NCBI RefSeq assembly: GCF_003112575.1
Contig: NZ_BEWC01000007.1
Span: 186,001-250,000, forward strand
Length of the DNA stretch: 64,000 nt
Origin: Streptomyces ardesiacus
GTDB lineage: Bacteria; Actinomycetota; Actinomycetes; Streptomycetales; Streptomycetaceae
Direction: 5' to 3'
Shown: one piece after another, positions 24,127 through 32,825 of the stretch
Numbering within the stretch: the first letter of the stretch is position 1
Layout: every line of letters starts with the position of its first letter
Position numbers and translations under genes: made by a program
The notes under the pieces: generated by a model
What the model saw: the letters and a program-made list of their open reading frames with translations, nothing else
Told to the model about the DNA's origin: nothing
Databases searched by the model: none

Positions 24127-25307
24127 ACAGCCTGATCAACTACCTGAGTTGCGGAGCGCTCTGGCTCGGCCTCGCGGTGAAGGCCCCCGACCTGCTGCGG
24201 CACCGGCACGATCCGTACCTCCGGGCCATCTGCGCCGTGCTGGGGCTGGCCGGGCTCTGCTTCCTGCTCGGGGCACCGCCGACGGTCGGGGCCGTCAACC
24301 GGCTGAGCGGCGTGCCCAACCTCGCGGCGCCGCTGACCTACGTGGCGATCACCGGGTACTGCGCCGCCTCCCAGGTCCTCGTCGTCCACTGGCGCGGCGG
24401 CCCCCGGGTGCACCGCACCGCCCGCCGGTGGACGCTCGCCTACGCCGTCGTGGTCGTCGGCATCGCGGCGGCCTTCGCGCTCGGCGAGGCGCCCGTGGAG
24501 CGCCGTACGGACCTGGACACCTACTACGCGACGACCCCGTTCATCGCCCAGATGATCGTGCTGTACCTGGTCGCGCACCTGACCGCGGTGACCGTCACGA
24601 CGGTCTCCGCGCTGCGCTGGGCGCGGGAGGTGCGCGGCGGGCTGCGGGCCGGGCTGCTGCTGCTCGGGGCCGGTTCGCTGTGCGGCGCCGGTTACAGCGC
24701 CACCAAGCTCGTCGCGGTGAGCGCCCGCTGGTCCGGGCACGACTGGTCGGCGCTCGGCACCACCGTCTCCCCGGCCGCGGCCGGACTCGGCGCCCTGCTG
24801 GTGGTCGTCGGGGTGCTCGTGCCGCTGGCCGCCCCGCGGCTCGCCGAGCGGCGGCGCGCGGCCCGCGCCTACGCGCGGCTCGAACCGCTGGAGCGGGCCC
24901 TGGACGGCCTGCTCGTCCGCCGGTCGCTGCGCCTGCCCCGCCCCCGGCTCGCCTCGCCCGCCACCCTCCTGATGTGGCGCCGCACCAGCATCCACAACGC
25001 GTTCGGCCACCTGGACGCGTACTGCGACCGGGACCTGTACGACCGGACCCGGGCCGACGCGCTGGCGGCGACGGGGGACGCCGAGCTGGCCGGGGCGACG
25101 GCCTGGGCCGCGGTGCTCACCGACGCGCTGCGCCACGAGGCCGCTCCCGGAGCGGCGTCGGCGCCGGCCGCCGCCACCGGCCGGCCCCCGCTGCCCTCTC
25201 CGGACCCGGCGGCCCTCGCGCGGATCGCCGACGTGCTCTCCGGCGCCGTACGGGTGCCGGCCGCGCCCGCCCTGCCGAGCGGCAGGGCCACGGCGGGCAC
25301 CGCGTGA
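24123..25307 (+). CDS. Seven-helix membrane protein, MAB_1171c-like, copy 1
   Basis: 394 aa from a GTG at 24123. Seven hydrophobic segments fill residues 3-240, followed by a soluble C-terminal domain of about 150 residues ending in a Pro/Ala-rich tail. It is a paralogue of the next gene: the blocks VNRLSGVPNLAAPLTY and TDLDTYYATTPF match VNRLTGVPNFGAPLTY and TDLDTYYAGTPF. The family is annotated in databases as putative transporter (MAB_1171c, from memory), but no transport motif is visible. A 7TM sensor coupled to the metalloprotease encoded just upstream is an equally good reading. Confidence 0.8.
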   Translation: MNSLINYLSCGALWLGLAVKAPDLLRHRHDPYLRAICAVLGLAGLCFLLGAPPTVGAVNRLSGVPNLAAPLTYVAITGYCAASQVLVVHWRGGPRVHRTARRWTLAYAVVVVGIAAAFALGEAPVERRTDLDTYYATTPFIAQMIVLYLVAHLTAVTVTTVSALRWAREVRGGLRAGLLLLGAGSLCGAGYSATKLVAVSARWSGHDWSALGTTVSPAAAGLGALLVVVGVLVPLAAPRLAERRRAARAYARLEPLERALDGLLVRRSLRLPRPRLASPATLLMWRRTSIHNAFGHLDAYCDRDLYDRTRADALAATGDAELAGATAWAAVLTDALRHEAAPGAASAPAAATGRPPLPSPDPAALARIADVLSGAVRVPAAPALPSGRATAGTA

Positions 25308-25386
25308 GGGGCCCGAGGCGTCCGGACGGACCGGGGGGACGGCGCGGCCGTACCGGGGCGGTCCCGCGGGGAAGGAGTGGTCGGGC

Positions 25387-26598
25387 GTGAGTCTCGTCGT
25401 CTACCTGGCGGCACTGGTGTTCGGCATGACCTCGGTGCTGCTGTTCCGCCGCCCCCGCACCGCCGTGCGCGATCCGCTGACCCTGTCCACCTGCGCGGCG
25501 ATCGTCCTGGGGGCCCTGGTCTTCGTGTGCGCCGCCCCGGCCACCCTGGGCACCGTCAACCGGCTCACCGGCGTCCCCAACTTCGGGGCCCCGCTGACCT
25601 ACGGCATGCTCTCCGCGTACAGCTGCGCGGTACTGGTGCTGCTGATCAACTGGCGCGGCGGCCCCCGGCCGGTGGTGCGGCGCGCCGTGCTGCGCAGCAT
25701 GGCCGCCTACGGTCTGCTGGTGGCCGCCGTCGTCGTGCTGTTCCTGCTCGCCGACGCGGACACCGAGCGGCTGACCGACCTGGACACGTACTACGCCGGT
25801 ACGCCGTTCATGCGGGAGATGATCCTGCTGTACCTGCTCGGACACAGCGCGGCGATGCTCGTGATGTGCGTCGTCTGCGTCAAGTGGAGCCGTGAGGTGG
25901 ACGGCCTGCTGCGGACCGGGCTGCGGCTCATCCTGCTGGGCGCGCTGCTGGACCTGGTGGGGTTCCAGTGCACCAAGTACACGGCGGTGGTGGCGCGGTG
26001 GGCGGGCCACGACCTCGACTTCCTGTCCACCACGGTGGCCCCGCCGATGGCCTCGCTGGCGGCGCTGGTGTGTTCCGTGGGGTTCGCCCTGCCGAGGCTG
26101 CTGCCGTCGGTGCAGGCCCACTGGCGGGGGCTGGAGGACTACCGGCGCCTGGGCCCGCTGTGGTCGCTGGTGAAGTCGGTCTCCACGGCCCCCAAGCCGC
26201 CGGCCGCCTGGTGGCAGTTGCCCCGGGCCCGGCTCCAGTGGCGCGAGGTGTCGATCCACGACGCCCTGCTCGCCCTGGCGCCGTACTTCGACCACCGGGT
26301 CCGCCAACGGGCCCGCGACGCCGCCCTGCTCGCGGGCCGCTCCCCGCACGAGGCCCGGCTGGCGGCGGAGGCCGCGATGCTCACCGACGCGGCGCGCCGG
26401 GCCGCCGCCCACGAGGAACCGCCCGACACGGCCGGTTCCTACCGGCTGCACGCCACCGAGGTGCCCGGCCCGAGCGGCCTGGTGGAACTGTCGCAGGCAC
26501 TGCACCACCCGCCCGGCCGGACCGCCGGGCCCGGGGGCGCGAACCCGTCCGCCCTGACCGGAACCCTGACCGAACCCGAGGAGCCCCATGTCGCGTAG
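25387..26598 (+). CDS. Seven-helix membrane protein, MAB_1171c-like, copy 2
   Basis: 403 aa from a GTG at 25387, with AAGGAG nine bases upstream. Same layout as copy 1: seven transmembrane segments (about 2-240) and a cytoplasmic C-terminal domain with LEDYRRLGPLWSLVKSV, corresponding to YARLEPLERALDGLLV in copy 1. The soluble domain contains the shared pattern SIHDALLALAPYFDHRVRQR, compared with SIHNAFGHLDAYCDRDLYDR. It overlaps the FAD oxidoreductase gene by 11 bases. Tandem copies point to a heterodimer or to diverged sensors. Confidence 0.8.
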   Translation: MSLVVYLAALVFGMTSVLLFRRPRTAVRDPLTLSTCAAIVLGALVFVCAAPATLGTVNRLTGVPNFGAPLTYGMLSAYSCAVLVLLINWRGGPRPVVRRAVLRSMAAYGLLVAAVVVLFLLADADTERLTDLDTYYAGTPFMREMILLYLLGHSAAMLVMCVVCVKWSREVDGLLRTGLRLILLGALLDLVGFQCTKYTAVVARWAGHDLDFLSTTVAPPMASLAALVCSVGFALPRLLPSVQAHWRGLEDYRRLGPLWSLVKSVSTAPKPPAAWWQLPRARLQWREVSIHDALLALAPYFDHRVRQRARDAALLAGRSPHEARLAAEAAMLTDAARRAAAHEEPPDTAGSYRLHATEVPGPSGLVELSQALHHPPGRTAGPGGANPSALTGTLTEPEEPHVA

Positions 26599-27994
26599 AG
26601 CTGTCGTCGTCGGTGCCGGAGCGGCCGGGATGCTGGCCGCGGCCGTGCTGGCCGGCGCGGGCGTGGAGGAGGTCGTCGTCGTGGACCGCGACGAACTCCC
26701 CGACGGCCCCCGCGGGCGCCGGGGACTGCCCCAGGGCCGGCACGCGCACCTGCTGATGGCCGGCGGGCTGGCCGCGATGGAGGAGATCGTGCCCGGCGTG
26801 AGCCTGCGCAAGCGGCTGCTGGCCGCCGGGGCCCACGAGGTCTCCCTCGGCTCGGGCATGCTGGCCCGCACCCCCGAGGGCTGGCTGCGCCGCTGGCGGC
26901 GCGAGGGACCCGCCATGCTCACCTGCACCCGGGCGCTGGTGGACTGGACGGTACGGGCCGCGGTGCTCGAACACCCGGCGGTCCGGGTCCGCGAGGGGAC
27001 CGCGGTCGCCCTGACGGGGTCGGCGGGCCGGGTGCGGGGCGTACGGGTGTCGGGGCCGGGCGGCGAGGCGGACCTCGACGCCGGCCTGGTCGTCGACGCG
27101 AGCGGACGCGGTACGCGGATCCTCGCCTGGCTGGACGGGCTCGGGCTGCCCGGCGTGCGGACCCGGACCGTGGACGCGGGCCTGGTCAACGCCTCGCGCC
27201 TGTACCGGACACCGGCCGGGGCGGAGCGGTTCCCGCTGACGATCGTGCACGCCGATCCCTACGCCGCCCGGCCGGGCCGCAGCGCCATGGTCATGCCGGT
27301 CGAGGGCGACCGGTGGCTGGTGAGCTGCGGCGGCACGCGCGGCGGTGAGCCGCCGTCCGACCCCGACGGCTTCCTGCGCTACACGCTCGGCCTGCCGGAC
27401 CCGATCGTCGGCCGGCTGATCTCCGGCGCCGAACCCCTCACCGACGTGCACCTGAGCCGGTCCACCAGCAATGTGCGGCACTACCTGGAGAAGGCGCCCC
27501 ACTGGCCGGAGGGCCTCGTGGTCCTCGGCGACGCGCTCGGCACCTTCAACCCGGCCTACGGACAGGGCATGTCGGTGGCCGCGTTCGGCGCCCGGGTCCT
27601 CGGCCGGGAGCTGGAGAGGGCCGGCCGTCCCGACGCGCCCGGCCTCGCCCGGCGGGTGCTGCGGGGCGCGGCCCGCCCGGTGGACGCCGCCTGGGCCGTG
27701 GCCGTCGGGCAGGACGTCCTCTACCCGGCGACGCGCGGCGGCGGCCGGCCGGGCATCGCCGACCGGGCGGTGACGGCGTACACCCGGCGCCTGACCAGGG
27801 CGGCCACCGGCAGCTTCGCGGCGGCCTCGGCGCTCTGGGACGTCACCAGCATGCGCACCCCGCCGGCCCGCATGTTCCATCCGTCGGCGCTCCTGGCCGC
27901 CCTGGCCGGTCCGCCGCTCCCGCTGCTGACCGGGCCGCCGCTGACGCCCGGCGAGCGCGAGGTGCTCGCCGGGCTGGACCGCACGGGCGGGTGA
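26588..27994 (+). CDS. FAD-dependent oxidoreductase, geranylgeranyl-reductase/hydroxylase-like
   Basis: 468 aa. An N-terminal dinucleotide fold (VVVGAGAAGMLAAAVL) is followed by the RGLPQGRHAHLLM block typical of one COG0654-type subfamily, then the FAD-contacting GDALGTFNPAYGQGMSVAAF. No signal peptide. It starts inside the end of the second 7TM gene and so is part of the same operon. The substrate is unknown; relatives act on polyprenyl or aromatic compounds, so a lipophilic signal or pigment is conceivable. It converges with the lactonase gene. Confidence 0.85.
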   Translation: MSRRAVVVGAGAAGMLAAAVLAGAGVEEVVVVDRDELPDGPRGRRGLPQGRHAHLLMAGGLAAMEEIVPGVSLRKRLLAAGAHEVSLGSGMLARTPEGWLRRWRREGPAMLTCTRALVDWTVRAAVLEHPAVRVREGTAVALTGSAGRVRGVRVSGPGGEADLDAGLVVDASGRGTRILAWLDGLGLPGVRTRTVDAGLVNASRLYRTPAGAERFPLTIVHADPYAARPGRSAMVMPVEGDRWLVSCGGTRGGEPPSDPDGFLRYTLGLPDPIVGRLISGAEPLTDVHLSRSTSNVRHYLEKAPHWPEGLVVLGDALGTFNPAYGQGMSVAAFGARVLGRELERAGRPDAPGLARRVLRGAARPVDAAWAVAVGQDVLYPATRGGGRPGIADRAVTAYTRRLTRAATGSFAAASALWDVTSMRTPPARMFHPSALLAALAGPPLPLLTGPPLTPGEREVLAGLDRTGG

Positions 27995-28027
27995 GCGGAC
28001 GGCCCCGAACGGTGACGGGGGCGCCGC

Positions 28028-28888
28028 TCAGCCCGCGAACGCGGGCTGCGCCACCCCTCGTCCGGCCCCCGGCACCACCAGCAGCGAACCCGCCAGCGGG
28101 TGCGGGGCCGTGAGGCCGACCCGGGCGGTGGTGAGGTACAGGTCGGTGAGGTCCGGGCCGCCGAAGGCGCAGGCCGTGACACGGGGGACGGGGAGGGTGA
28201 TCACCCGGTCCAGCTCGCCGGAGGGGGTGTAGCGGCGTACCGCGCCGCCGTCCCACAGGGCGACCCACACACAGCCCTCGGCGTCCACGCACAGGCCGTC
28301 GGGGAAGCCCGCGCCGTCCTCGACCTCGGCCAGCGGGCGGCGGTGCGCGACCCGGCCGTCCCCGGTGACGTCGAAGACGTCGATGCGGCGGGTCGGGGTG
28401 TCGACGTAGTACATCAGCCGGCCGTCCGGGCTCCAGCCGGTGCCGTTGCTCACCGTCACGTCGTCGAGGACGGTCTCGGCGGTGCCGTCGCCGGTGAACC
28501 GGGTCAGCGTGCCCCCGCCGGGCGCCTCGTCGTAGCGCATGGTGCCCGCCCACAGGCTGCCGTCGGGGGCGACGGCGGCGTCGTTGGCCCGGCGGCCGGG
28601 GACGGGCTCCCGGTGCAGCCAGCGGAAGGTGTCGTCGGGGTCGAGCAGGCCGACCCCGTCCCGCAGGTTGAGGACCAGGCCGCCGCCCGCGCGGGGCTTG
28701 ACGGCGCCGACGTGCTGCTCGGTGCGGCGCAGGGTGCGGCGGCCGGTGGCCGGGTCGTAGGTGTGCACGCGGGAGTTGAGGATGTCGAGCCACAGGAGGC
28801 GGTCCGTCGCCGGGTCCCAGGTGGGGCCCTCGCCGAGGGTCGCCTCCGCGTGGACGGCCACCTCGAAGGCCGCTCCGGTCGTCGTCAT
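28028..28888 (-). CDS. SMP-30/gluconolactonase family protein
   Basis: 286 aa from the ATG at 28888, overlapping the IclR stop (ATGA). Metal-binding pattern of the six-bladed regucalcin fold: Glu in LGEGPTWD (about 20), Asn in DVTVSNGTGWSPDG and Asp in GAGFPDGLCVD. Such enzymes hydrolyse sugar-acid lactones in the cytoplasm, for example L-arabinono- or gluconolactone. Position behind an IclR regulator and not far from the arabinan genes makes a pentonolactone plausible, but this is inference. Confidence 0.9.
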   Translation of the reverse strand: MTTTGAAFEVAVHAEATLGEGPTWDPATDRLLWLDILNSRVHTYDPATGRRTLRRTEQHVGAVKPRAGGGLVLNLRDGVGLLDPDDTFRWLHREPVPGRRANDAAVAPDGSLWAGTMRYDEAPGGGTLTRFTGDGTAETVLDDVTVSNGTGWSPDGRLMYYVDTPTRRIDVFDVTGDGRVAHRRPLAEVEDGAGFPDGLCVDAEGCVWVALWDGGAVRRYTPSGELDRVITLPVPRVTACAFGGPDLTDLYLTTARVGLTAPHPLAGSLLVVPGAGRGVAQPAFAG

Positions 28889-29658
28889 GCCGCACTCCTG
28901 TGGCCGAGCCGCTCGGAGAGGTCGGCGGCGCCCTTGACGGCCAGTTGCTCCAGTTCGGCGCGGCGTTCCTCGCTCCAGCGGATCATAGGCACCGAGATCG
29001 ACAGCGCGGCGACGACGCGGCCGGTGCGGTCGCGGACCGGGGCGGCCACGCAGGAGACGTCCGGGTTGGACTCGCGGCTCTCCACCGCGACCCCGCGCTC
29101 GCGGATCGCGGCCAGGGCCTCGCGCAGGGCGGCCGGGTCGGTGATGCTGTTCGGGGTCATCGCGGTCAGCTCGGCCCCCTCGGGGAAGCGCGCGGCGATC
29201 TCCGGTTCGGGCAGGGAGGCCAGCAGCATCTTGCCGACGGACGTGCAGTGCGCGGGCAGCCGGCGCCCGGCGGCGGAGACCATGCGCACCGCGTGCGTGG
29301 AGTCGACCTTGGCGATGTAGATGACGTCGGTGTCCTCCAGGATCGCCACGTGCACCGTCTCGTCGCAGGTCTCGGCGACGCTCCGGGCCACCTGCTGGCC
29401 CTCCGCGGCGAGGTCGAGGTGCTCGGCGTAGCGGGCGCCGAGCTGGTACGGACGCACGCCGAGCCGGTACCGTCCGGACTGCCCGGGCACCGGGACGATG
29501 TACTTGCGGGCGGCGAGTGTGGTGACCAGCTCGTGCACGGTGGTCCGCGGCAGTTGGAGCCGGCGCACGATGTCGGGGGCGGAGAGCGTGCCGTCCCCGT
29601 CGAGGAAGAGCTCCAGTATGTCGAGAGCCCGGGTCACGGCCGGCACGAGGCGTCCCAT
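28885..29658 (-). CDS. IclR-family transcriptional regulator
   Basis: 257 aa from the ATG at 29658 (MGRLVPAVTRALDIL), with GGGAGG upstream; 12 codons of open frame before it overlap the likely operator. N-terminal winged HTH (SAPDIVRRLQLPRTTVHELV) and C-terminal IclR effector domain (VAAPVRDRTGRVVAALSISVP). First gene of a two-gene operon with the lactonase. Probably autoregulated through the TGTTCG element at 29680-29696. Confidence 0.94.
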   Translation of the reverse strand: MGRLVPAVTRALDILELFLDGDGTLSAPDIVRRLQLPRTTVHELVTTLAARKYIVPVPGQSGRYRLGVRPYQLGARYAEHLDLAAEGQQVARSVAETCDETVHVAILEDTDVIYIAKVDSTHAVRMVSAAGRRLPAHCTSVGKMLLASLPEPEIAARFPEGAELTAMTPNSITDPAALREALAAIRERGVAVESRESNPDVSCVAAPVRDRTGRVVAALSISVPMIRWSEERRAELEQLAVKGAADLSERLGHRSAA

Positions 29659-29679
29659 GTCCAGCCCCCTCCCTAGGTG

Positions 29680-29696
29680 TGTTCGATATTTCAACA
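29680..29696. promoter_or_regulatory. IclR-type operator upstream of the IclR gene
   Basis: TGTTCGATATTTCAACA, imperfect palindrome with arms TGTT/AACA, lies 22-38 bases before the IclR start. It resembles IclR-family sites and shares TGTTCG with the arabinan-gene elements at 13892 and 23363. Confidence 0.5.
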
Positions 29697-29807
29697 GACG
29701 GTCGGAATGACGAACACAGGCTACTCACATCGCGTTTGCCTGGGCAATGGGCGGGCGGCAGCCGGTGGTCCGCCCCCTGCTCCGCCCGGTCGGCGATGAT
29801 GGTGGCC

Positions 29808-30398
29808 ATGCCGACCGGAAAGCACCCCGCGGGACCGTTCACCCCGCGCGACTTCCAGCTCGTCCTGCTGCGCCGCATGGCCGACCACAACCCGGGCCCG
29901 GTCGAGGACGCCCGCCGCGAACTGGGCGCCTCGGTCGCGGACATGCGCGAGGCCAACCGGCGCTGGCAGGCGATGCTCCGCTCCCCCCGCTCCCGTTCGG
30001 CCGCCTCCCGGTACCGCTCCGTCCTCGGGGAGCCGGAGTCGGTGGCGCCCCGCCGGATCGGCGACCTGGAGTGCGAGGCCCGGCAGTGGGCGCTCCCGCT
30101 CTGGCCCGGTCTGCGCTTCGAGGTGCTGGTCACGGACAAGGGCGTCGTCTGGAACGAGTGGCTGGTGCGCGCGCCGGACGCACCGGGGCCCGAGCTGCGC
30201 ACCCTGGACGACCTCACGCCCTGGTCCTGCACGGTCGACGAGGCGGCCCGCGCCTTCGCCCCCGCCCGACCGCTCCAGGGCTCGGCCCCCACCCGCTGGG
30301 GCCTGGCCTTCACCGCCCCCGACCGGGACGGCGTACGGCACGACGTGGTCGCGGAGTTCACCTGGGGGCTGTTGCAGCGCACCGCCGTCGGCGGGTGA
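29808..30398 (+). CDS. Conserved-looking protein of unknown function
   Basis: 196 aa if started at the ATG at 29808 (MPTGKHPAG); ATGs at 29796 and 29799 are also possible and none has a clear ribosome site. It is soluble, with no signal or membrane segment. An Arg-rich helical N-terminal half (about 12-75) is followed by a Trp-rich half with WALPLWPGLRFEVLV and VWNEWLVR. I do not recognise it. It is divergent from the IclR gene and convergent with the GntR gene. Confidence 0.7.
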   Translation: MPTGKHPAGPFTPRDFQLVLLRRMADHNPGPVEDARRELGASVADMREANRRWQAMLRSPRSRSAASRYRSVLGEPESVAPRRIGDLECEARQWALPLWPGLRFEVLVTDKGVVWNEWLVRAPDAPGPELRTLDDLTPWSCTVDEAARAFAPARPLQGSAPTRWGLAFTAPDRDGVRHDVVAEFTWGLLQRTAVGG

Positions 30399-30422
30399 TA
30401 CGGGCCGCGCGGGGGCGGGCGG

Positions 30423-31130
30423 TCAGCGCTCGTCCTCCGGGTCCCAGTCCAGCAGGCGGACCTTGGCGACCGTACGGACGTGGCGGCGCATCGCGGCGGC
30501 GGCCTGCCGGGGCTGCCGGGCGGCGACGGCGTCCAGGATCGCCCGGTGCTGGGCCAGGGAGCGGGCGGGCCGGCCGGGCTGGCGCAGCGACTCGGTGCGG
30601 CTCTCGGCGATCTGGTGGGCGATGGAGCGCATGAACTCGGCGAGCAGGCTGCTGTGCGCCGCCGCCGTCACCGCCGCGTGGAACAGCCGGTCCCCCTCGA
30701 CGCCGTGGCCGCCCCGGTCGGTCTCCTCGGCCATCACGTCCAGCGCGGAGCGCATCGCGGCGAGGTCGTCCTCCGTGCGGCGCTCGGCGGCCAGTTCGGC
30801 GAGTTTGGTCTCCAGCGCCTCGCGGGCCTCCAGGACGTCCGGGAGGCGGCGCCGGCGTTCGACCATCTTCTCGACCGGTTCGACGTCGAGGCTGTCGCGG
30901 ACCAGGTAGGTGCCGCCGCCGTGGCGCGCCTCCACCAGGCCCTGCACCTCCAGGACCACGATCGCCTGCTTCACCGAGGCGCGGCTGACACCGAGGCGCT
31001 GGGCGAGGTCCCGCTCGGGCGGAAGCCGGTCGCCGGCCCGCAGGCCGCCGTCGGAAACGTACTGGCGCAGCCGCTCCAGCACCTGTTCGTACAGGCGCTG
31101 CTTGGTCATGGGACGCAGGGCGTCGGTCAT
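30423..31130 (-). CDS. matR: GntR-family (FadR subfamily) regulator of the malonate locus
   Basis: 235 aa from the ATG at 31130, with GAGGAGGGGGG upstream; the open frame before it has no ribosome site. N-terminal wHTH (LPPERDLAQRLGVSRASVKQAI) and C-terminal helical FCD ligand domain with metal-binding-type histidines. It is divergent from the MatC-like carrier, with two palindromic TGGCTsAGCCA sites between them. Gene order GntR-carrier-MatB matches the matR-matC-matB arrangement known in Rhizobium. Malonate or malonyl-CoA is the likely ligand; the symbol is by context. Confidence 0.88.
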   Translation of the reverse strand: MTDALRPMTKQRLYEQVLERLRQYVSDGGLRAGDRLPPERDLAQRLGVSRASVKQAIVVLEVQGLVEARHGGGTYLVRDSLDVEPVEKMVERRRRLPDVLEAREALETKLAELAAERRTEDDLAAMRSALDVMAEETDRGGHGVEGDRLFHAAVTAAAHSSLLAEFMRSIAHQIAESRTESLRQPGRPARSLAQHRAILDAVAARQPRQAAAAMRRHVRTVAKVRLLDWDPEDER

Positions 31131-31190
31131 GAGGTCCCCCCTCCTCGACGGGAGCGTAGCACCGGGCCGACCGCGGTCCCGGTGGACGAG

Positions 31191-31201
31191 TGGCTGAGCC
31201 A
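31191..31201. promoter_or_regulatory. Palindromic operator TGGCTGAGCCA near the GntR gene
   Basis: Perfect inverted repeat TGGCT-G-AGCCA, about 60 bases upstream of the GntR start. The same core recurs 80 bp away before the carrier gene. Confidence 0.6.
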
Positions 31202-31268
31202 ATTGTTGCGCGACCCCTTGACGCCGGCTTCCGCCGGGCCCACGCTGACCAGCCAACCGCACCACCCA

Positions 31269-31291
31269 AGTGGCTCAGCCACTCAGCCACT
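31269..31291. promoter_or_regulatory. Palindromic operator AGTGGCTCAGCCACT before the MatC-like gene
   Basis: A perfect 15-bp palindrome (31269-31283) is followed by a third half-site CAGCCACT (31284-31291), 38-60 bases before the carrier start. With the site at 31191 it makes a likely operator pair for autoregulation and control of the malonate genes. Confidence 0.65.
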
Positions 31292-31328
31292 CCTACCGGC
31301 AGTCAGGTCAGCACTCGGGAGCCCCCGC

Positions 31329-32750
31329 ATGTCCCCCGAACTCATCTCGATCCTCGTCCTCGTCGTGGTGTTCGTCCTCGCCACCACCCGGTCCGTCAAC
31401 ATGGGCGCGCTCGCCTTCGCCGCCGCGTTCGGGGTGGGCACGCTCGTCGCCGACCTCGACGCGGACGGCATCTTCGCCGGGTTCCCCGGCGACCTGTTCG
31501 TCGTCCTGGTGGGTGTCACCTACCTGTTCGCCATCGCCCGGGCCAACGGCACCACCGACTGGCTGGTGCACGCGGCCGTCCGGCTGGTGCGGGGGCGGGT
31601 CGCGCTGATCCCGTGGGTGATGTTCGCGCTCACCGGTGCGCTCACGGCGATCGGCGCGGTCAGCCCGGCCGCGGTCGCGATCGTCGCGCCCGTCGCCCTC
31701 AGCTTCGCCACCCGGTACTCGATCAGCCCGCTGCTCATGGGCACGATGGTGGTGCACGGCGCGCAGGCGGGCGGCTTCTCGCCGATCAGCATCTACGGCT
31801 CGATCGTCAACGGCATCGTGGAGCGCGAGAAGCTCCCGGGCAGCGAGGTCGGCCTGTTCCTCGCCTCGCTGGTCGCCAACCTCCTCATCGCGGCCGTGCT
31901 GTTCGCGGTGCTCGGCGGGCGGAAGCTGTGGGCGCGCGGGGCGGTGACGCCGGAGGACGGCGGCGGCTCCGGCACGGGCGCGCGGTCCACGGGCACAGGT
32001 GCCGGACCCGCCGGCACGGGTGCCGGGGCGGGCTCGGGTGCCGGGGCGGACTCCGGCACCGGTACGGCCCCCGGCGCGAAGGGCGCCGCCCCGGCCGCGG
32101 TCGCCGTCCGCCCCGGCCGGGGCACCGGCGGCACCGAGGACACCGGCCCGCGTCTCGGCCCCGCCCGCATCGCCACCCTCGCCGCGCTGGTCGCGCTCGT
32201 CGTGGCCGTCCTCGGCTTCGACCTGGACGCGGGTCTGAGCGCGGTCACCCTCGCCGTCGTGCTGAGCACCGCGTGGCCGGACGACAGCCGCCGCGCGGTC
32301 GGGCAGATCGCGTGGTCCACGGTGCTGCTGATCTGCGGTGTCCTCACCTACGTCGGCGTGCTGGAGGAGATGGGCACCATCACCTGGGCGGGCGAGGGCG
32401 TCGGCGGCATCGGCGTCCCGCTGCTGGCCGCCGTACTGCTCTGCTACATCGGGGCGATCGTGTCGGCCTTCGCGTCCTCCGTGGGCATCATGGGCGCGCT
32501 GATCCCGCTGGCGGTGCCGTTCCTCGCGCAGGGCGAGATCGGGGCCGTCGGCATGGTGGCGGCACTCGCGGTGTCGGCGACGGTGGTGGACGTCAGCCCC
32601 TTCTCGACCAACGGCGCGCTGGTGCTGGCCGCGGCCCCGGACGTGGACCGGGACCGCTTCTTCCGCCAGTTGATGATCTACGGCGGGATCGTGGTGGCGG
32701 CCGTGCCGGCACTGGTCTGGCTCGTGCTGGTGGTGCCCGGCCTCGGGTAG
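31329..32750 (+). CDS. matC: MatC-like dicarboxylate (malonate) carrier
   Basis: 473 aa from the ATG at 31329, with GGGAG upstream. About eleven or twelve hydrophobic segments in two halves. The N-terminal half resembles the MatC_N domain (SPAAVAIVAPVALSFATRYSI, GFSPISIYGSIVNGIVE). A central cytoplasmic loop (about 207-275) is almost pure Gly/Ala/Thr/Ser/Pro repeats and differs from the usual short loop. Expected to import malonate for the downstream MatB. Assignment rests on family resemblance and gene order. Confidence 0.85.
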   Translation: MSPELISILVLVVVFVLATTRSVNMGALAFAAAFGVGTLVADLDADGIFAGFPGDLFVVLVGVTYLFAIARANGTTDWLVHAAVRLVRGRVALIPWVMFALTGALTAIGAVSPAAVAIVAPVALSFATRYSISPLLMGTMVVHGAQAGGFSPISIYGSIVNGIVEREKLPGSEVGLFLASLVANLLIAAVLFAVLGGRKLWARGAVTPEDGGGSGTGARSTGTGAGPAGTGAGAGSGAGADSGTGTAPGAKGAAPAAVAVRPGRGTGGTEDTGPRLGPARIATLAALVALVVAVLGFDLDAGLSAVTLAVVLSTAWPDDSRRAVGQIAWSTVLLICGVLTYVGVLEEMGTITWAGEGVGGIGVPLLAAVLLCYIGAIVSAFASSVGIMGALIPLAVPFLAQGEIGAVGMVAALAVSATVVDVSPFSTNGALVLAAAPDVDRDRFFRQLMIYGGIVVAAVPALVWLVLVVPGLG

Positions 32751-32825
32751 ACCACCAGCGGACATCCGGCAGCATCCGGCAGCCTTGAGCGACGGCTCTC
32801 GGACGACGACCAAGGAGTACTTCGC

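Noticed and set aside
23421..25307. 628-codon frame joining the metalloprotease region to the first 7TM gene
   Set aside because: The first 234 codons run through the protease gene in a wrong frame; the real 7TM start is the GTG at 24123 overlapping the protease stop.
29808..30398. Assigning a function to the unknown protein beside IclR
   Set aside because: No motif, signal or context strong enough; left as unknown.
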